DNA of 64,000 nucleotides from Tumebacillus permanentifrigoris (GTDB taxonomy: Bacteria; Bacillota; Bacilli; Tumebacillales; Tumebacillaceae), in NCBI RefSeq assembly GCF_003148565.1, contig NZ_QGGL01000001.1, positions 305,792 to 369,791 on the forward strand, given 5' to 3'. The number at the start of each line of letters is the position of its first letter. Position 1 is the stretch's first letter. Below are positions 1 to 8,172 of this stretch, piece after piece. The translations under genes were made by a program, and so were the position numbers. The notes below the pieces were generated by a model. It worked only from the letters and a program-made list of their open reading frames with translations, did not search any database and had not been told where the DNA came from.

Positions 1-446
1 CTGACCCGCGCCAACAGGTCCATCGAGAGGTTGGATTCTTCGAGCATCTCCACGACGATCTCCCGGCTCTTGCGGGCGACGAACACCGGCCCCTCCAGAC
101 TGTCCACCGCCACGATTCGCGAGTTCAACACGCGATTCTCAAAGTCGGTCAGCACACAGACCAACCGCTCCACTTGCACCTCAATTCCGGCAAAAACAAA
201 CGCGTCTGGATTGATACCATACAGCAAAGGCTTGCGACCGCCCGTCGAAACAGCCAAGCCCATTTCGCGAACGAATCCATCGTTTTGCAATTCCGTGATT
301 AAATTCGAGACGGTGACGAAGGTCAACTGTGTTTGTGTGGCGACATCCGCCTTGGTCAACGGGGACTTTTTGAAAAGCACTTGCAAGATTTGAGACTTGT
401 TCATCTGCTTGAGCATCACGGGGTTTCCCCCGATTTGTGCATTCAC
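1..446 (-). CDS. ROK-family transcriptional repressor, N-terminal part (cut by window edge)
   Basis: Only the first ~148 codons are present; the gene runs off the left edge. A winged HTH (about residues 14-65: NKSQILQVL...VTVSNLITELQNDGFV) is followed by the start of a ROK/actin-like fold. A GGRKPLLYGI segment is typical of the HTH-to-ROK junction in XylR/NagC-type repressors. I prefer the GTG start at 446: it sits behind GAGGTGAAGATGGA and gives the usual family opening (GGNPVMLKQMNKS). An internal ATG lies at 416. The family usually represses sugar-utilisation genes in response to a sugar or phosphosugar; the effector cannot be told here. Confidence 0.85.
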   Translation of the reverse strand, partial: MNAQIGGNPVMLKQMNKSQILQVLFKKSPLTKADVATQTQLTFVTVSNLITELQNDGFVREMGLAVSTGGRKPLLYGINPDAFVFAGIEVQVERLVCVLTDFENRVLNSRIVAVDSLEGPVFVARKSREIVVEMLEESNLSMDLLARV

Positions 447-557
447 TCCATCTTCACCTCATGAGTATCGCCTATGTTATTAAAATACTTTTGATAAGTT
501 AATTATATACTCTCGGTTTTTATTTTTAAACCCCTCTTTCAGATTTTCTTTTTTATA

Positions 558-620
558 CGAAAAACAACACCCGATGCAAGATCTGGGTGCTGCCTGCCGG
601 TTTTACGCGGGTCCTATCTC
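558..620 (-). ncRNA. Candidate small RNA or leader with intrinsic terminator
   Basis: On the minus strand a plausible sigma-A promoter (627-655) is followed by two hairpins. One is CCCGC/GCAGG with a nine-base loop. The other is CACCC(A)GAT/ATCGGGTG followed by TTGTTTTT, a terminator. No open reading frame with a ribosome-binding site is contained. The product would be about 63 nt and ends about 110 nt before the ROK start, so it could be a free small RNA or an attenuated leader of the ROK gene. I do not recognise the family. Confidence 0.4.
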
Positions 621-626
621 CTGCTT

Positions 627-655
627 ATTATAAGTATTTTAAAAAGACCTGAAAA
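627..655 (-). promoter_or_regulatory. Candidate sigma-A promoter for the small RNA/ROK leader
   Basis: On the minus strand TTTTCA (655-650), a 17-base spacer and TATAAT (632-627). The -35 box lies inside the T-run of the neighbouring terminator. Confidence 0.4.
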
Positions 656-691
656 AAAGCTGACGTCTGGTGAGCAGACGTCAGCTTTTTT
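652..691. terminator. Bidirectional intrinsic terminator
   Basis: Perfect 12-bp stem AGCTGACGTCTG (658-669) with its complement (675-686), loop GTGAG, A-run on the left and T-run on the right. It overlaps the last codons of the LuxR-type gene. Confidence 0.9.
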
Positions 692-1166
692 CAGTTTCCA
701 CTTGAGTTTGGACGAATTGCAGGACGGTGGACATCACTTGAGCTCGGGATGCGACAATCATTTTTTGCAGAATCTGGCTGATGTGGCCGTTGACGGTTTC
801 ATCGGAGATGTACAAGCGCTTGCCGATCGCTTCGACCTCATCTCCATCCATCAGGCAGAGCAGCACTTCACTTTCACGCGGGGAGAGCGCGAATTTCTCC
901 GAGATATACGAAATCGACTGCTCCGCTCGATCTCCTGCGAGCAACCGAAACGCATAGGAGAGGATCTCATAGCGCGTCTTCATCCTGACGCGGAGTTTGA
1001 GGTTGGAGATCGTGTTTTTCGCTGTATTGTAGGCGATTCCGAGTTGGCTTGAGATCGTCCCGTTGGAGTAACCCTTCAGGATCAATTCGAGGATCTCAGA
1101 CTGCCGAGGTGTCAAAGTGAATTCTTCCGCGATCGAGAGCGAGATAAAAGACAAGGAAGTGATCAT
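681..1166 (-). CDS. Protein with two tandem LuxR-type HTH domains
   Basis: 161 aa. The ATG at 1166 is chosen because GGAGGG lies 7 bases upstream; the longer frame to 1262 has no such site. Two GerE/LuxR HTH units occur in tandem, about residues 15-75 (LTPRQSEILELILKG) and 87-145 (LSPRESEVLLCLMDG...SDETVNGHISQIL). No receiver, PAS or ligand-binding domain is visible, so essentially the whole protein is two DNA-binding modules. It stands alone between two terminators. An inverted repeat overlaps its presumed promoter (1265-1286), which may indicate autoregulation. Target genes are unknown. Confidence 0.8.
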   Translation of the reverse strand: MITSLSFISLSIAEEFTLTPRQSEILELILKGYSNGTISSQLGIAYNTAKNTISNLKLRVRMKTRYEILSYAFRLLAGDRAEQSISYISEKFALSPRESEVLLCLMDGDEVEAIGKRLYISDETVNGHISQILQKMIVASRAQVMSTVLQFVQTQVETEKS

Positions 1167-1264
1167 GGTAAACCCTCCATCAAAATAGTCACCGTATACC
1201 CTACCTTGAGCGTACACAGAAAAGTGAGAGACGTACAGAGTCATCCTCAACATCCTTGGCAACT

Positions 1265-1286
1265 AGTACGTAGTACTTCTAGTATA
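1265..1286 (-). promoter_or_regulatory. Candidate -10 box with overlapping inverted repeat
   Basis: TATACT on the minus strand (1286-1281), with the inverted repeat AGTAC-GTA-GTACT (1265-1277) placed where transcription would start. There is no good -35 box. It is a possible operator for the tandem LuxR protein. Confidence 0.35.
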
Positions 1287-1321
1287 CTCGGATCGAGTGT
1301 CTTTTTTTCCGATCCACTCAT

Positions 1322-1357
1322 AAAAAAAAAGCCGCCGAACGTACTCGGCGGTTTTTT
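1322..1357. terminator. Terminator of the peptide ABC transporter operon
   Basis: Stem CCGCCGA/TCGGCGG (1332-1338 with 1345-1351), flanked by nine A on the left and six T on the right. It acts on the minus-strand operon and possibly in both directions. Confidence 0.85.
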
Positions 1358-1370
1358 CTTCACAAATTCG

Positions 1371-2345
1371 TCACGATACCTCGTAGAGGTGACACGCAAC
1401 TTGGCGATCCGGTTCGATCTCTTGCAACTCCGGCCGCACCTGATGGCAATGGTCGGTCGCTTGTGGGCAACGCTGTGCAAAGGCACATCCCTTCGGCGGG
1501 TTCGCCGGTGAGGGAACATCGCCTTGGAGCAGGACCCGTTGGCGTCGTTGCGTCGGATCAGGGATCGGCACGGCGGCGAGCAAGGATTGCGTATAGGGAT
1601 GGAGCGGTCGGTTGTAGAGCGTCTCCGCATCGCCAACTTCTACCATCCGTCCCAGGTACATCACACCTACGCGATCTGAGATGTGCCGGACGACGGAGAG
1701 GTCGTGCGAGATGAACACATACGTCAGCCCGAACTCGCCCTGCAAGTCTTGCAGGAGGTTGAGAATCTGCGACTGGATCGAGACATCGAGCGCGGAGACC
1801 GGCTCGTCGGCGACGATCAGTTTCGGATTCAGCACCAGCGCCCGCGCGATGCCGACGCGCTGGCGTTGTCCGCCGGAGAACTCATGCGGATAGCGACGGG
1901 CTTGTTCGGCGGAAAGTCCACAGGCGGTGAGGATCTGACTCACACGCCTGTCCACCTCCGCTCGGTCGGTGATGCCGTGTGCGCGCAACGGTTCAGCGAG
2001 GATGTCCGCGACGGTCATGCGCGGGTTCAGGGAGGCATAGGGGTCTTGGAACACCATCTGGATCTCCCGGCGCTTCTGCCGCATCTCCTCGCGCCCCAGC
2101 TTGGCCAAGTCCACGCCGTCAAAAACAACCTGACCCTCCGTCGGCTCCAACAGCCGCAACAGCGTGCGCCCGGTGGTCGACTTCCCACAACCCGACTCCC
2201 CGACGATGCCAAAGGTCTCGCCTCGACGAACGGAGAAGGACACATCGTCGACCGCTTTGACATGACCGGTCACGCGGTGGAGGAGGCCGCCGCGGAGTTC
2301 GAAGTATTTTTTCAAATGACGCACGTCGAGCAGTACATCAGACAC
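1371..2345 (-). CDS. Peptide ABC transporter ATPase (OppF/DppF type)
   Basis: 324 aa. Walker [10 protein letters not shown] near residues 50-58, Q-loop [10 protein letters not shown], signature SGGQRQR, Walker B IVADEP and H-loop SHDLSVV are all present. The C-terminal oligo_HPY extension carries the cysteine pattern GCAFAQRCP...C that is common in OppD/OppF proteins. It is the last gene of the operon and overlaps the OppD-like gene by 8 bases. With its partner it would power peptide uptake at the cytoplasmic face. Confidence 0.95.
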   Translation of the reverse strand: MSDVLLDVRHLKKYFELRGGLLHRVTGHVKAVDDVSFSVRRGETFGIVGESGCGKSTTGRTLLRLLEPTEGQVVFDGVDLAKLGREEMRQKRREIQMVFQDPYASLNPRMTVADILAEPLRAHGITDRAEVDRRVSQILTACGLSAEQARRYPHEFSGGQRQRVGIARALVLNPKLIVADEPVSALDVSIQSQILNLLQDLQGEFGLTYVFISHDLSVVRHISDRVGVMYLGRMVEVGDAETLYNRPLHPYTQSLLAAVPIPDPTQRRQRVLLQGDVPSPANPPKGCAFAQRCPQATDHCHQVRPELQEIEPDRQVACHLYEVS

Positions 2346-3327
2346 GCGCCTCCCCTCCTTCCTGTGCCAGCCAGCAACGGGCTTTATGCTGCTCCGTCAC
2401 CTGTACCAATGCGGGGTTCTGCTGGTGGCACTTCGCGATCGCCACCGGACAGCGCGGGGCGAATCGACAGCCGTTTGGCATCTCGGTGAGCGAGGGCACA
2501 CTTCCGGCGATCGACGGCAGGCGGTCTGCTTTGCGGTCAGCATGTGGGATCGAGTTCAGCAGCCCCACGGTGTACGGATGCTTGGGTTCTGCAAAAAGCG
2601 CTTCCGCACTCGCCTCTTCCACCACCTGCCCGGCATACATCACCAACACGCGGTCGCACATCTCGGCCACGACCCCTAGATCGTGTGTGATCAGCAGGAT
2701 CGAAGTCCCCGTCTCCCGCTTTAAGCGATCCATCAAGTCGAGGATCTGCGCTTGGATCGTCACGTCAAGTGCTGTCGTCGGCTCGTCCGCGATCAGCAAC
2801 TGCGGTTCGCAGACCAGCGCCATCGCGATCATCACGCGTTGGCGCATGCCGCCGCTCAACTGATGCGGATAGTCCTTGGCGATCTGCTCAGGGCGCGGGA
2901 TGCCGACTTTTTTCAAAATTTCAATCGTCAGGGCGCGGGCTTCGCGCTTGCTGACGCTTTTGTGCAGGAGGATCGCTTCGTCGATCTGCCGCCCGATCGT
3001 GAAGACCGGGTTCAGCGACGTCATCGGTTCTTGGAAGATCATCGAGATCGCGTTGCCACGCACGTCGCGCATCTCGCGTTCACTCAACTCCAACAGGTTG
3101 CGTCCGTTCAACTCGATGCGACCGCCGGAGATGCGCCCCGGCGGATTGGGCAGCAAGCGCATGAGCGAGAGCGACGTGACCGACTTGCCACAGCCCGACT
3201 CGCCGACGATGCCGAGCGTCTCGCCTTGTTGCAAGGCAAATGACACGCCCGCCACCGCCGTGACGGTGCCGCTCTCCGTCTTGAAGGAGATCTCTAGTTC
3301 TGATACGTTCAACAAATTCTGTGTCAT
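2338..3327 (-). CDS. Peptide ABC transporter ATPase (OppD/DppD type)
   Basis: 329 aa. Walker [11 protein letters not shown]-loop [10 protein letters not shown], signature LSGGMRQR, Walker [12 protein letters not shown] and H-loop THDLGVV are present, followed by the oligo_HPY tail with GCRFAPRCP and a downstream Cys. It lies 13 bases after the permease gene and overlaps the OppF-like gene. The two ATPases should form a heterodimer below the DppB/DppC-like permease pair. Confidence 0.95.
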   Translation of the reverse strand: MTQNLLNVSELEISFKTESGTVTAVAGVSFALQQGETLGIVGESGCGKSVTSLSLMRLLPNPPGRISGGRIELNGRNLLELSEREMRDVRGNAISMIFQEPMTSLNPVFTIGRQIDEAILLHKSVSKREARALTIEILKKVGIPRPEQIAKDYPHQLSGGMRQRVMIAMALVCEPQLLIADEPTTALDVTIQAQILDLMDRLKRETGTSILLITHDLGVVAEMCDRVLVMYAGQVVEEASAEALFAEPKHPYTVGLLNSIPHADRKADRLPSIAGSVPSLTEMPNGCRFAPRCPVAIAKCHQQNPALVQVTEQHKARCWLAQEGGEARV

Positions 3328-3340
3328 GCTCTACCCTCCC

Positions 3341-4237
3341 TCAATCGGTCAGCTTGCGGTCGAGCGCGTCGCGCAACGCATCGCCGAGCAAATTAAATCC
3401 GAGACAGGTGACCAGAATCGCCAACCCCGGAAACATCGCCACATGCGGTGCCGTCGTCAGGTAATCGCGACCGCTGGACAGCATCGCCCCCCACTCTGGC
3501 GTCGGCGGTTGCGCACCCATGCCGAGAAACGACAGCGAGGCGGCGATCAGAATCGCAGAACCGATCCGCATCGTCAGGTACACCAGCACGACCGAGATCG
3601 TGCCCGGGAACAGATGCCGCCAGATGATCTCGCGGTCGCGCAATCCCGTCGCGCGGGCCGCTTCGATGTAGGTTTTGTTTTTCAAGGCCAACGTCTCCCC
3701 GCGCACGATGCGGATGAAGATCGGCACCGAGAACACCGCCACCGCGATCACGACGTTCGGCAGGCCCGGACCTAGTATGGCAATGATTGCGATGGCGAGC
3801 AGGATGCCGGGAAAGGCAAACAGCACATCACACGCCCGCATCACCAACCCGTCATACTTGCCGCCGTAATACCCGGCTGTCAATCCGAAAAACATCCCGA
3901 TCAACGCCCCGCCGAACACGGAGCACAAGCCCACCGCCAGCGAGATCCGCGTCCCGTTCAAGACGCGGGAGAAGATATCCCGTCCAAAATCATCCGTCCC
4001 GAACCAATGCTTCGCGGACGGAACCTCCATCACTGCGTCGTAATCCGGCTCCGTCGGGTCAAAAGGTGAGATCGCTGGGCCAATCGCCATCAGCAACAGC
4101 AACAACGCGACGACGCCCAGCGCTACCATCCCGAGACGCTGGCGTCGGAATCTTCGAATGAACCGACGCCACGGGGAGTCGACCGAGGCTTTTTTCGAAA
4201 CACTTGCCGTCCCCACGGGGACTTGAGTCTGTGACAT
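3341..4237 (-). CDS. Peptide ABC transporter permease (OppC/DppC type)
   Basis: 298 aa from the ATG at 4237, which has GAGGGGGAGA just upstream; an earlier ATG at 4255 overlaps the previous stop. The soluble, basic N-terminus (about 35 residues) precedes a first membrane helix, a periplasm-facing loop with DDFGRDIFSRVL, and a five-helix BPD_transp_1 core. The EAA loop (EAARATGLRDREIIWRHLFPG) that contacts the ATPases is intact. This matches the usual DppC architecture. Confidence 0.95.
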   Translation of the reverse strand: MSQTQVPVGTASVSKKASVDSPWRRFIRRFRRQRLGMVALGVVALLLLLMAIGPAISPFDPTEPDYDAVMEVPSAKHWFGTDDFGRDIFSRVLNGTRISLAVGLCSVFGGALIGMFFGLTAGYYGGKYDGLVMRACDVLFAFPGILLAIAIIAILGPGLPNVVIAVAVFSVPIFIRIVRGETLALKNKTYIEAARATGLRDREIIWRHLFPGTISVVLVYLTMRIGSAILIAASLSFLGMGAQPPTPEWGAMLSSGRDYLTTAPHVAMFPGLAILVTCLGFNLLGDALRDALDRKLTD

Positions 4238-4251
4238 GTCGTCTCCCCCTC

Positions 4252-5175
4252 TCATCGATCCAGTCTAATCTGCGGGTTGAGCACCGCGTACAACACATCG
4301 ACCACCATGTTGATCACCATAAATTCGAGGGCGAACAGCAACATCTCCGCCTGAATCACCGGATAATCTCGGAAGTTGACCGCATCGATCAGCAAGCGAC
4401 CCATGCCCGGCCATGTAAAGACCGCTTCGACCACAACAGACCCGCCGAGCAGGAACCCGAACTGCAGGCCGGTCATCGTGACCACCGGGATCAGCGCGTT
4501 GCGCAAGGCATGCGACCAGACCACGACTCGCTCCCGTGCTCCCTTCGCCCGCGCCGTGCGCACGTAGTCCTCGCGCAACGTCTCCAGCAGCGAGTTTCGC
4601 GTGAACCGTGCAATCACCGCCGCCACGCCAGAACCCAGCGTGATCGCGGGCAGGATCACATACTTGAATCCGCCGCTTCCGCCAGACGGCAACCAACCGA
4701 GCTGCACGGCGAACAGTTCAATCAACAGCAACCCGAGCCAAAACGACGGCATCGAGATCCCGGTCACCGAGCCGAACATCGCGAGGTTGTCCGCCCACTT
4801 GCCACGCCGTGTCGCGGCGACGACACCGAGCGCCAGACCGGCGACGATCGCCCAGATCATCGACCAAAACGCCAATTCCAGCGTCGGCCAGAACCGTTCC
4901 GAGATCATCGCGAACACCGGCTGGTGCGTGCGATACGACATGCCAAAATCGCCCTGAATCGCTCGCGAGAAAAACAGCCAGAACTGCTTCCAGATCGGGA
5001 GGTCGAGCCCCAGCGATTGCCGGACGTTCTCCACATCCTGCAAGGATGCTTCCGTTCCGGCGATCAAGCGCGCGGGATCACCCGGAATCAAGTGCAAGAA
5101 CATGAAGATCACGACCGCCACCACCAGCAAGATCGGCACCATTCCCACCAACCGCCTGCCTATGTAGACGAGCAC
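4252..5175 (-). CDS. Peptide ABC transporter permease (OppB/DppB type)
   Basis: 307 aa from the GTG at 5175, placed 7 bases after AAAGGAGG. The longer frame to 5220 runs back through a terminator hairpin and is unlikely. The N-terminal helix (IGRRLVGMVPILLVVAVVIF), the LIPGDPA motif, and the EAA loop (YVRTARAKGARERVVVWSHALRN) are typical of DppB. It follows the binding-protein gene with an intrinsic terminator between them, so transporter subunits are probably made at a lower level than the binding protein. Confidence 0.95.
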   Translation of the reverse strand: MLVYIGRRLVGMVPILLVVAVVIFMFLHLIPGDPARLIAGTEASLQDVENVRQSLGLDLPIWKQFWLFFSRAIQGDFGMSYRTHQPVFAMISERFWPTLELAFWSMIWAIVAGLALGVVAATRRGKWADNLAMFGSVTGISMPSFWLGLLLIELFAVQLGWLPSGGSGGFKYVILPAITLGSGVAAVIARFTRNSLLETLREDYVRTARAKGARERVVVWSHALRNALIPVVTMTGLQFGFLLGGSVVVEAVFTWPGMGRLLIDAVNFRDYPVIQAEMLLFALEFMVINMVVDVLYAVLNPQIRLDR

Positions 5176-5196
5176 ATCCACCCCTCCTTTTGTGAG

Positions 5197-5236
5197 AAAA
5201 AAGGTCCAAGTGCCATGCACCTTGGACCTCTTTTTT
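5197..5236 (-). terminator. Intercistronic partial terminator after the binding-protein gene
   Basis: Stem GGTCCAAG/CTTGGACC (5203-5210 with 5221-5228). On the minus strand it is followed by six T. It lies between the solute-binding-protein stop (5252) and the permease start (5175), inside an otherwise colinear operon. Confidence 0.8.
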
Positions 5237-5251
5237 CAAACTCAACTGTGC

Positions 5252-6844
5252 TTACTTGATCTCTGCGTGCGTCAGATCGAGCGCACCGTCGGGGAGGACG
5301 AACGCTCCTTCGACGTTTTTGCGTTTGCCAGCGAGGTTGTCCGAAACGTAGAGGAACAGCCACGGTGCATCCTCCATGATCTGCTTCTGTGCGTCTGCGT
5401 AGGCTTGCAGACGGACGTTTTTGTCAGAGGCGGACAAGCCTTTGGCGATCGCTTGCTCGACGGTGTCGTTGACATAGTACCCGACGTTAAAGCCCGCCGG
5501 CGGGAACAGGTCCTTGGTCAGCAGCGGACGCAGGCCCCAGTCAGCCTCACCTGTCGACGGCGACCAGCCACCGGAGTAGGCCATCATCTTCGACTCTTCC
5601 GGTTTGACGTACATCTGGTTCGTGAGCGTGCCCGACTCCATCTGTTGCACGTTGGCGGTGACACCGATCAGCTTCCATTGCTGCTGGATGAACTCCGCGA
5701 CTTTGACCGATTCGGACTGGTTGGCCGTCCAGATCGTGGTTTCGAATCCGTTGGTGAGGCCCGCATCGGCGAGGAGCTTTTTCGCTTTTTCCGGGTCGTA
5801 TTTGTAGGTCGCTTGTTCTTGGTAGCCCCAGACGTTCGGCGCGATCGCGGACTTCGCTTCTTGGGCGTATCCTTTGGCGACGACTTTGATCAGCGCTTCC
5901 TTGTTGACCGCGTAGTTCAGCGCTTGGCGAACGCGCTTGTCGTCAAATGGCTTTTTGGTCGTGTTGAACGCGATGTAGCGCTCGACGATCGACGAAGATT
6001 TGTCGAGGACGATGTTTTTGTCATCCTTGACAGCATCCGCTTGGTCAGACGGGTACGGGTAGACGTATTGTGCATCGCCCGCTTTGAGCATCGAGACGCG
6101 CGAGGAGGCTTCGGTGACCGGTTTGAAATTGATCGTCTCCAGCTTGGCGACGTTGTTTTTGTCATGGTAGTCCGCGAATTTTTTGACGATCAGGTGGTCA
6201 GCGTCCTTCCATTCCACGAATTGGAACGGGCCGGTGCCGACTGGATTGCGCTGAACGTCCTTGCCAAAGTCTTTGATCGCTTTTGGCGAGATCATCATCG
6301 CCGCCGGATGGGCGAAAGTTTCCACGATCGCGGCAAACGGTTTGTTCAGCACGATCTTGACGGTGTTCGGATCGACGACGACCGTGTGATCGACGACGGC
6401 GAACAGCGAGGCACGCTTGAGTTTGTTGTTCGGGTCGGTGACGCGGTCGAGATTGGCTTTGACAGCTTCGGCGTTAAAATCGGTGCCGTCTTGGAACTTG
6501 ATGCCTTGCTTGAGTTTGAACGTCACTTCCTTGGCATCGCTGGAGAGCGTCGGCAGCGATTCGGCCAGCACCGGGATGACTTTCATGTCTTTGTCAAAAC
6601 CGAGCAAGCCTTCGTACATGGTTTTCATGATCGAGAAGGACAGCGTGTCCTGCGCATCCTGCGGGTCCATCGTCGTCGGGTTCGCCGCTTGTGCGACGGT
6701 GAGGTCCATGCTTTTTTTCTCTGTGGTCGTGCTGGTCGTGCTGCTGGTGCTCGACTCGGTCGTTTTGGTCGAGCATCCGGCGAGTACGACGCTTGCTGCG
6801 AGCAGGCTGGTGAGTGCGAGTTTGACGGTTTGTTTGGAAGTCAT
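5252..6844 (-). CDS. Peptide-binding lipoprotein (extracellular solute-binding family 5)
   Basis: 530 aa from the ATG at 6844, behind AAAGGGGG. A signal peptide ends in the lipobox LAGC (Cys ~23), followed by a Ser/Thr-rich linker that would hold the domain off the membrane. The body has family-5 landmarks such as NPVGTGPF and RQALNYAVNKEAL. It would capture peptides outside the cell and deliver them to the permease encoded downstream. It lies between a C26-type hydrolase gene and the transporter genes. Confidence 0.95.
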   Translation of the reverse strand: MTSKQTVKLALTSLLAASVVLAGCSTKTTESSTSSTTSTTTEKKSMDLTVAQAANPTTMDPQDAQDTLSFSIMKTMYEGLLGFDKDMKVIPVLAESLPTLSSDAKEVTFKLKQGIKFQDGTDFNAEAVKANLDRVTDPNNKLKRASLFAVVDHTVVVDPNTVKIVLNKPFAAIVETFAHPAAMMISPKAIKDFGKDVQRNPVGTGPFQFVEWKDADHLIVKKFADYHDKNNVAKLETINFKPVTEASSRVSMLKAGDAQYVYPYPSDQADAVKDDKNIVLDKSSSIVERYIAFNTTKKPFDDKRVRQALNYAVNKEALIKVVAKGYAQEAKSAIAPNVWGYQEQATYKYDPEKAKKLLADAGLTNGFETTIWTANQSESVKVAEFIQQQWKLIGVTANVQQMESGTLTNQMYVKPEESKMMAYSGGWSPSTGEADWGLRPLLTKDLFPPAGFNVGYYVNDTVEQAIAKGLSASDKNVRLQAYADAQKQIMEDAPWLFLYVSDNLAGKRKNVEGAFVLPDGALDLTHAEIK

Positions 6845-6878
6845 GAGTGGTGGTTCCCCCTTTTTCGATCTGGCAAGG

Positions 6879-7589
6879 TTAGCGACGGCATTGGTCCACG
6901 AAGTCTTGGAACAGCTTGAGCATGTTGTCATCGCTGTCCCACATCGATTCCGGGTGCCATTGCACACCGAGCGTGTACGTGGAATTCGGGTCCTCGATCG
7001 CCTCGATCACACCGTCGGAAGCCTTGGCCGAGACGACAAGCCCTGGGGCTAGGTCGCGGACCGCTTGGTGGTGGAACGAGTTGACGCGGACTTTGTCGTG
7101 GCCAAAGACGCGGTGCAGGCGCGAGTTCGGTTCGACGTGGATGAAGTGCGAGTCCACGCCGCGTGCGGCTTTTTGTAGATGTTGCAACGCATGTGGAAGT
7201 TCGCTCGGCAGGTCTTGGTAGAGCGTGCCGCCGAGGGCGACGTTCAGCACTTGCGCACCGCGACAGATCGCCAGCAACGGCTTGTCCAACTGATGCACAT
7301 AGCGTGCCGCCTCCACTTCAACGCGATCGCGATGCGGCAGGATCGGCCCCAGTTGGGGATGCGGTTCGGCTCCGTAGTGTTGCGGGTCGACGTCCTCGCC
7401 CCCGGTAAAAATCACCCCATCGCAGAAATCCAGATAGCGTTGAAACAATTCTGGCTCCGTCAGCGGCAAAACCAACGGCAACCCTCCGCACTTCTCGATG
7501 CCACGGTAGTAGTCCTGATGGACATAAACACCCTCGCTCAATTCGCTGAGTTTGACGAGTGTGCTCGTCAACCCGATAATCGGTCTCAT
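6879..7589 (-). CDS. Gamma-glutamyl-type C26 hydrolase (PuuD-like, class I GATase fold)
   Basis: 236 aa. The nucleophile elbow AICRGAQ (Cys109) and the GVQWHPE motif (His212, Glu214) make a complete Cys-His-Glu triad. The FTGGEDVDPQHYG segment is characteristic of peptidase C26/PuuD-like proteins, which hydrolyse gamma-glutamyl bonds. RBS AGAGGTGA precedes the ATG. It is the first gene of the transporter operon and ends 35 bases before the binding-protein start, suggesting that the imported peptides may be gamma-glutamyl compounds; the substrate is inference. Confidence 0.9.
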   Translation of the reverse strand: MRPIIGLTSTLVKLSELSEGVYVHQDYYRGIEKCGGLPLVLPLTEPELFQRYLDFCDGVIFTGGEDVDPQHYGAEPHPQLGPILPHRDRVEVEAARYVHQLDKPLLAICRGAQVLNVALGGTLYQDLPSELPHALQHLQKAARGVDSHFIHVEPNSRLHRVFGHDKVRVNSFHHQAVRDLAPGLVVSAKASDGVIEAIEDPNSTYTLGVQWHPESMWDSDDNMLKLFQDFVDQCRR

Positions 7590-7683
7590 GTTTTCACCTC
7601 TTCTACTTTATAAAAATTACAACGGGATAAATTAAATGTAGTTTGTATATTGTTTCGCGATCATTATATCTTTTCCTGCTAGG

Positions 7684-7720
7684 AAAAAAAAGCCCTCCCC
7701 CGCAGGAAGCGGAGGAGGGC
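7684..7720 (-). terminator. Intrinsic terminator (minus strand)
   Basis: 12-bp stem GCCCTCCCCCGC/GCGGAGGAGGGC with one mismatch, followed on the minus strand by eight T. It lies downstream of the small membrane protein gene and of another terminator. Confidence 0.8.
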
Positions 7721-7753
7721 GTAGGCGATTTTCACCTGAGGTCTTCGTTGTAC

Positions 7754-7792
7754 AAAAAAGTCCCTGCACGGTGGAGCTGCACAGGGACTTTG
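7754..7792 (-). terminator. Terminator of the 47-aa membrane protein gene
   Basis: Stem AAGTCCCTG/CAGGGACTT (7758-7766 with 7782-7790), followed on the minus strand by TTTTTT. Confidence 0.8.
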
Positions 7793-7806
7793 GTCGATCG
7801 TATGGA

Positions 7807-7950
7807 TTAGATCAGGTTTTTCACGACAGCCAGCGTGCCAAGTGCAAGCAGGACAATCAGAACCGGGTAGATCACAACATCCATCAGCGAATTGCTCACC
7901 GGTTGGTTGTTGTCAAACTTGTGGTTCGGGTTCATCGGAACATGTGCCAT
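7807..7950 (-). CDS. Small membrane protein, 47 aa, unknown function
   Basis: Begins MAHVPMNPNHKF and is followed by a polar Asn-rich stretch and a single hydrophobic helix (about residues 26-43: VVIYPVLIVLLALGTLAVV) ending KNLI. A GAGGGGG site lies upstream of the ATG at 7950 and a strong terminator follows, so it looks like a real monocistronic gene. One membrane pass is predicted. I do not recognise a family. Confidence 0.65.
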   Translation of the reverse strand: MAHVPMNPNHKFDNNQPVSNSLMDVVIYPVLIVLLALGTLAVVKNLI

Positions 7951-8091
7951 TCCTGTGCGCCCCCTCTCTTCAATAGCTCTCTATGCTAGATTGTAAGGGA
8001 ATCCCCTGATAAGAGCAAGGGAATTCCCCGAGGGGGCGGTAGGGAAAATTCGTAAAAAAGGCACGTCGCCATCCAAACTTTCGACTTGCTT

Positions 8092-8101
8092 ATGGTACAA
8101 T
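8092..8101 (+). promoter_or_regulatory. Candidate extended -10 promoter of the carbonic anhydrase gene
   Basis: TGGTACAAT fits a TGn-extended -10 element. There is no good -35 box; the leader would be about 65 nt. Confidence 0.35.
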
Positions 8102-8172
8102 AAGGTCGATACGACCACGACAACACCCAAAGACCAACAGAATACCTTAGAGTGAGGGAGTGGAGCTACAGG

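Noticed and set aside
31-393. Plus-strand open frame of 120 aa
   Set aside because: Shadow of the ROK gene on the other strand; Ser/Thr/Arg-rich composition and no ribosome-binding site.
5192-6919. Plus-strand open frame of 575 aa
   Set aside because: Antisense to the peptide-binding lipoprotein, whose signal peptide and family-5 motifs are clear; the shadow is Arg/Asp/Phe-rich without domains.
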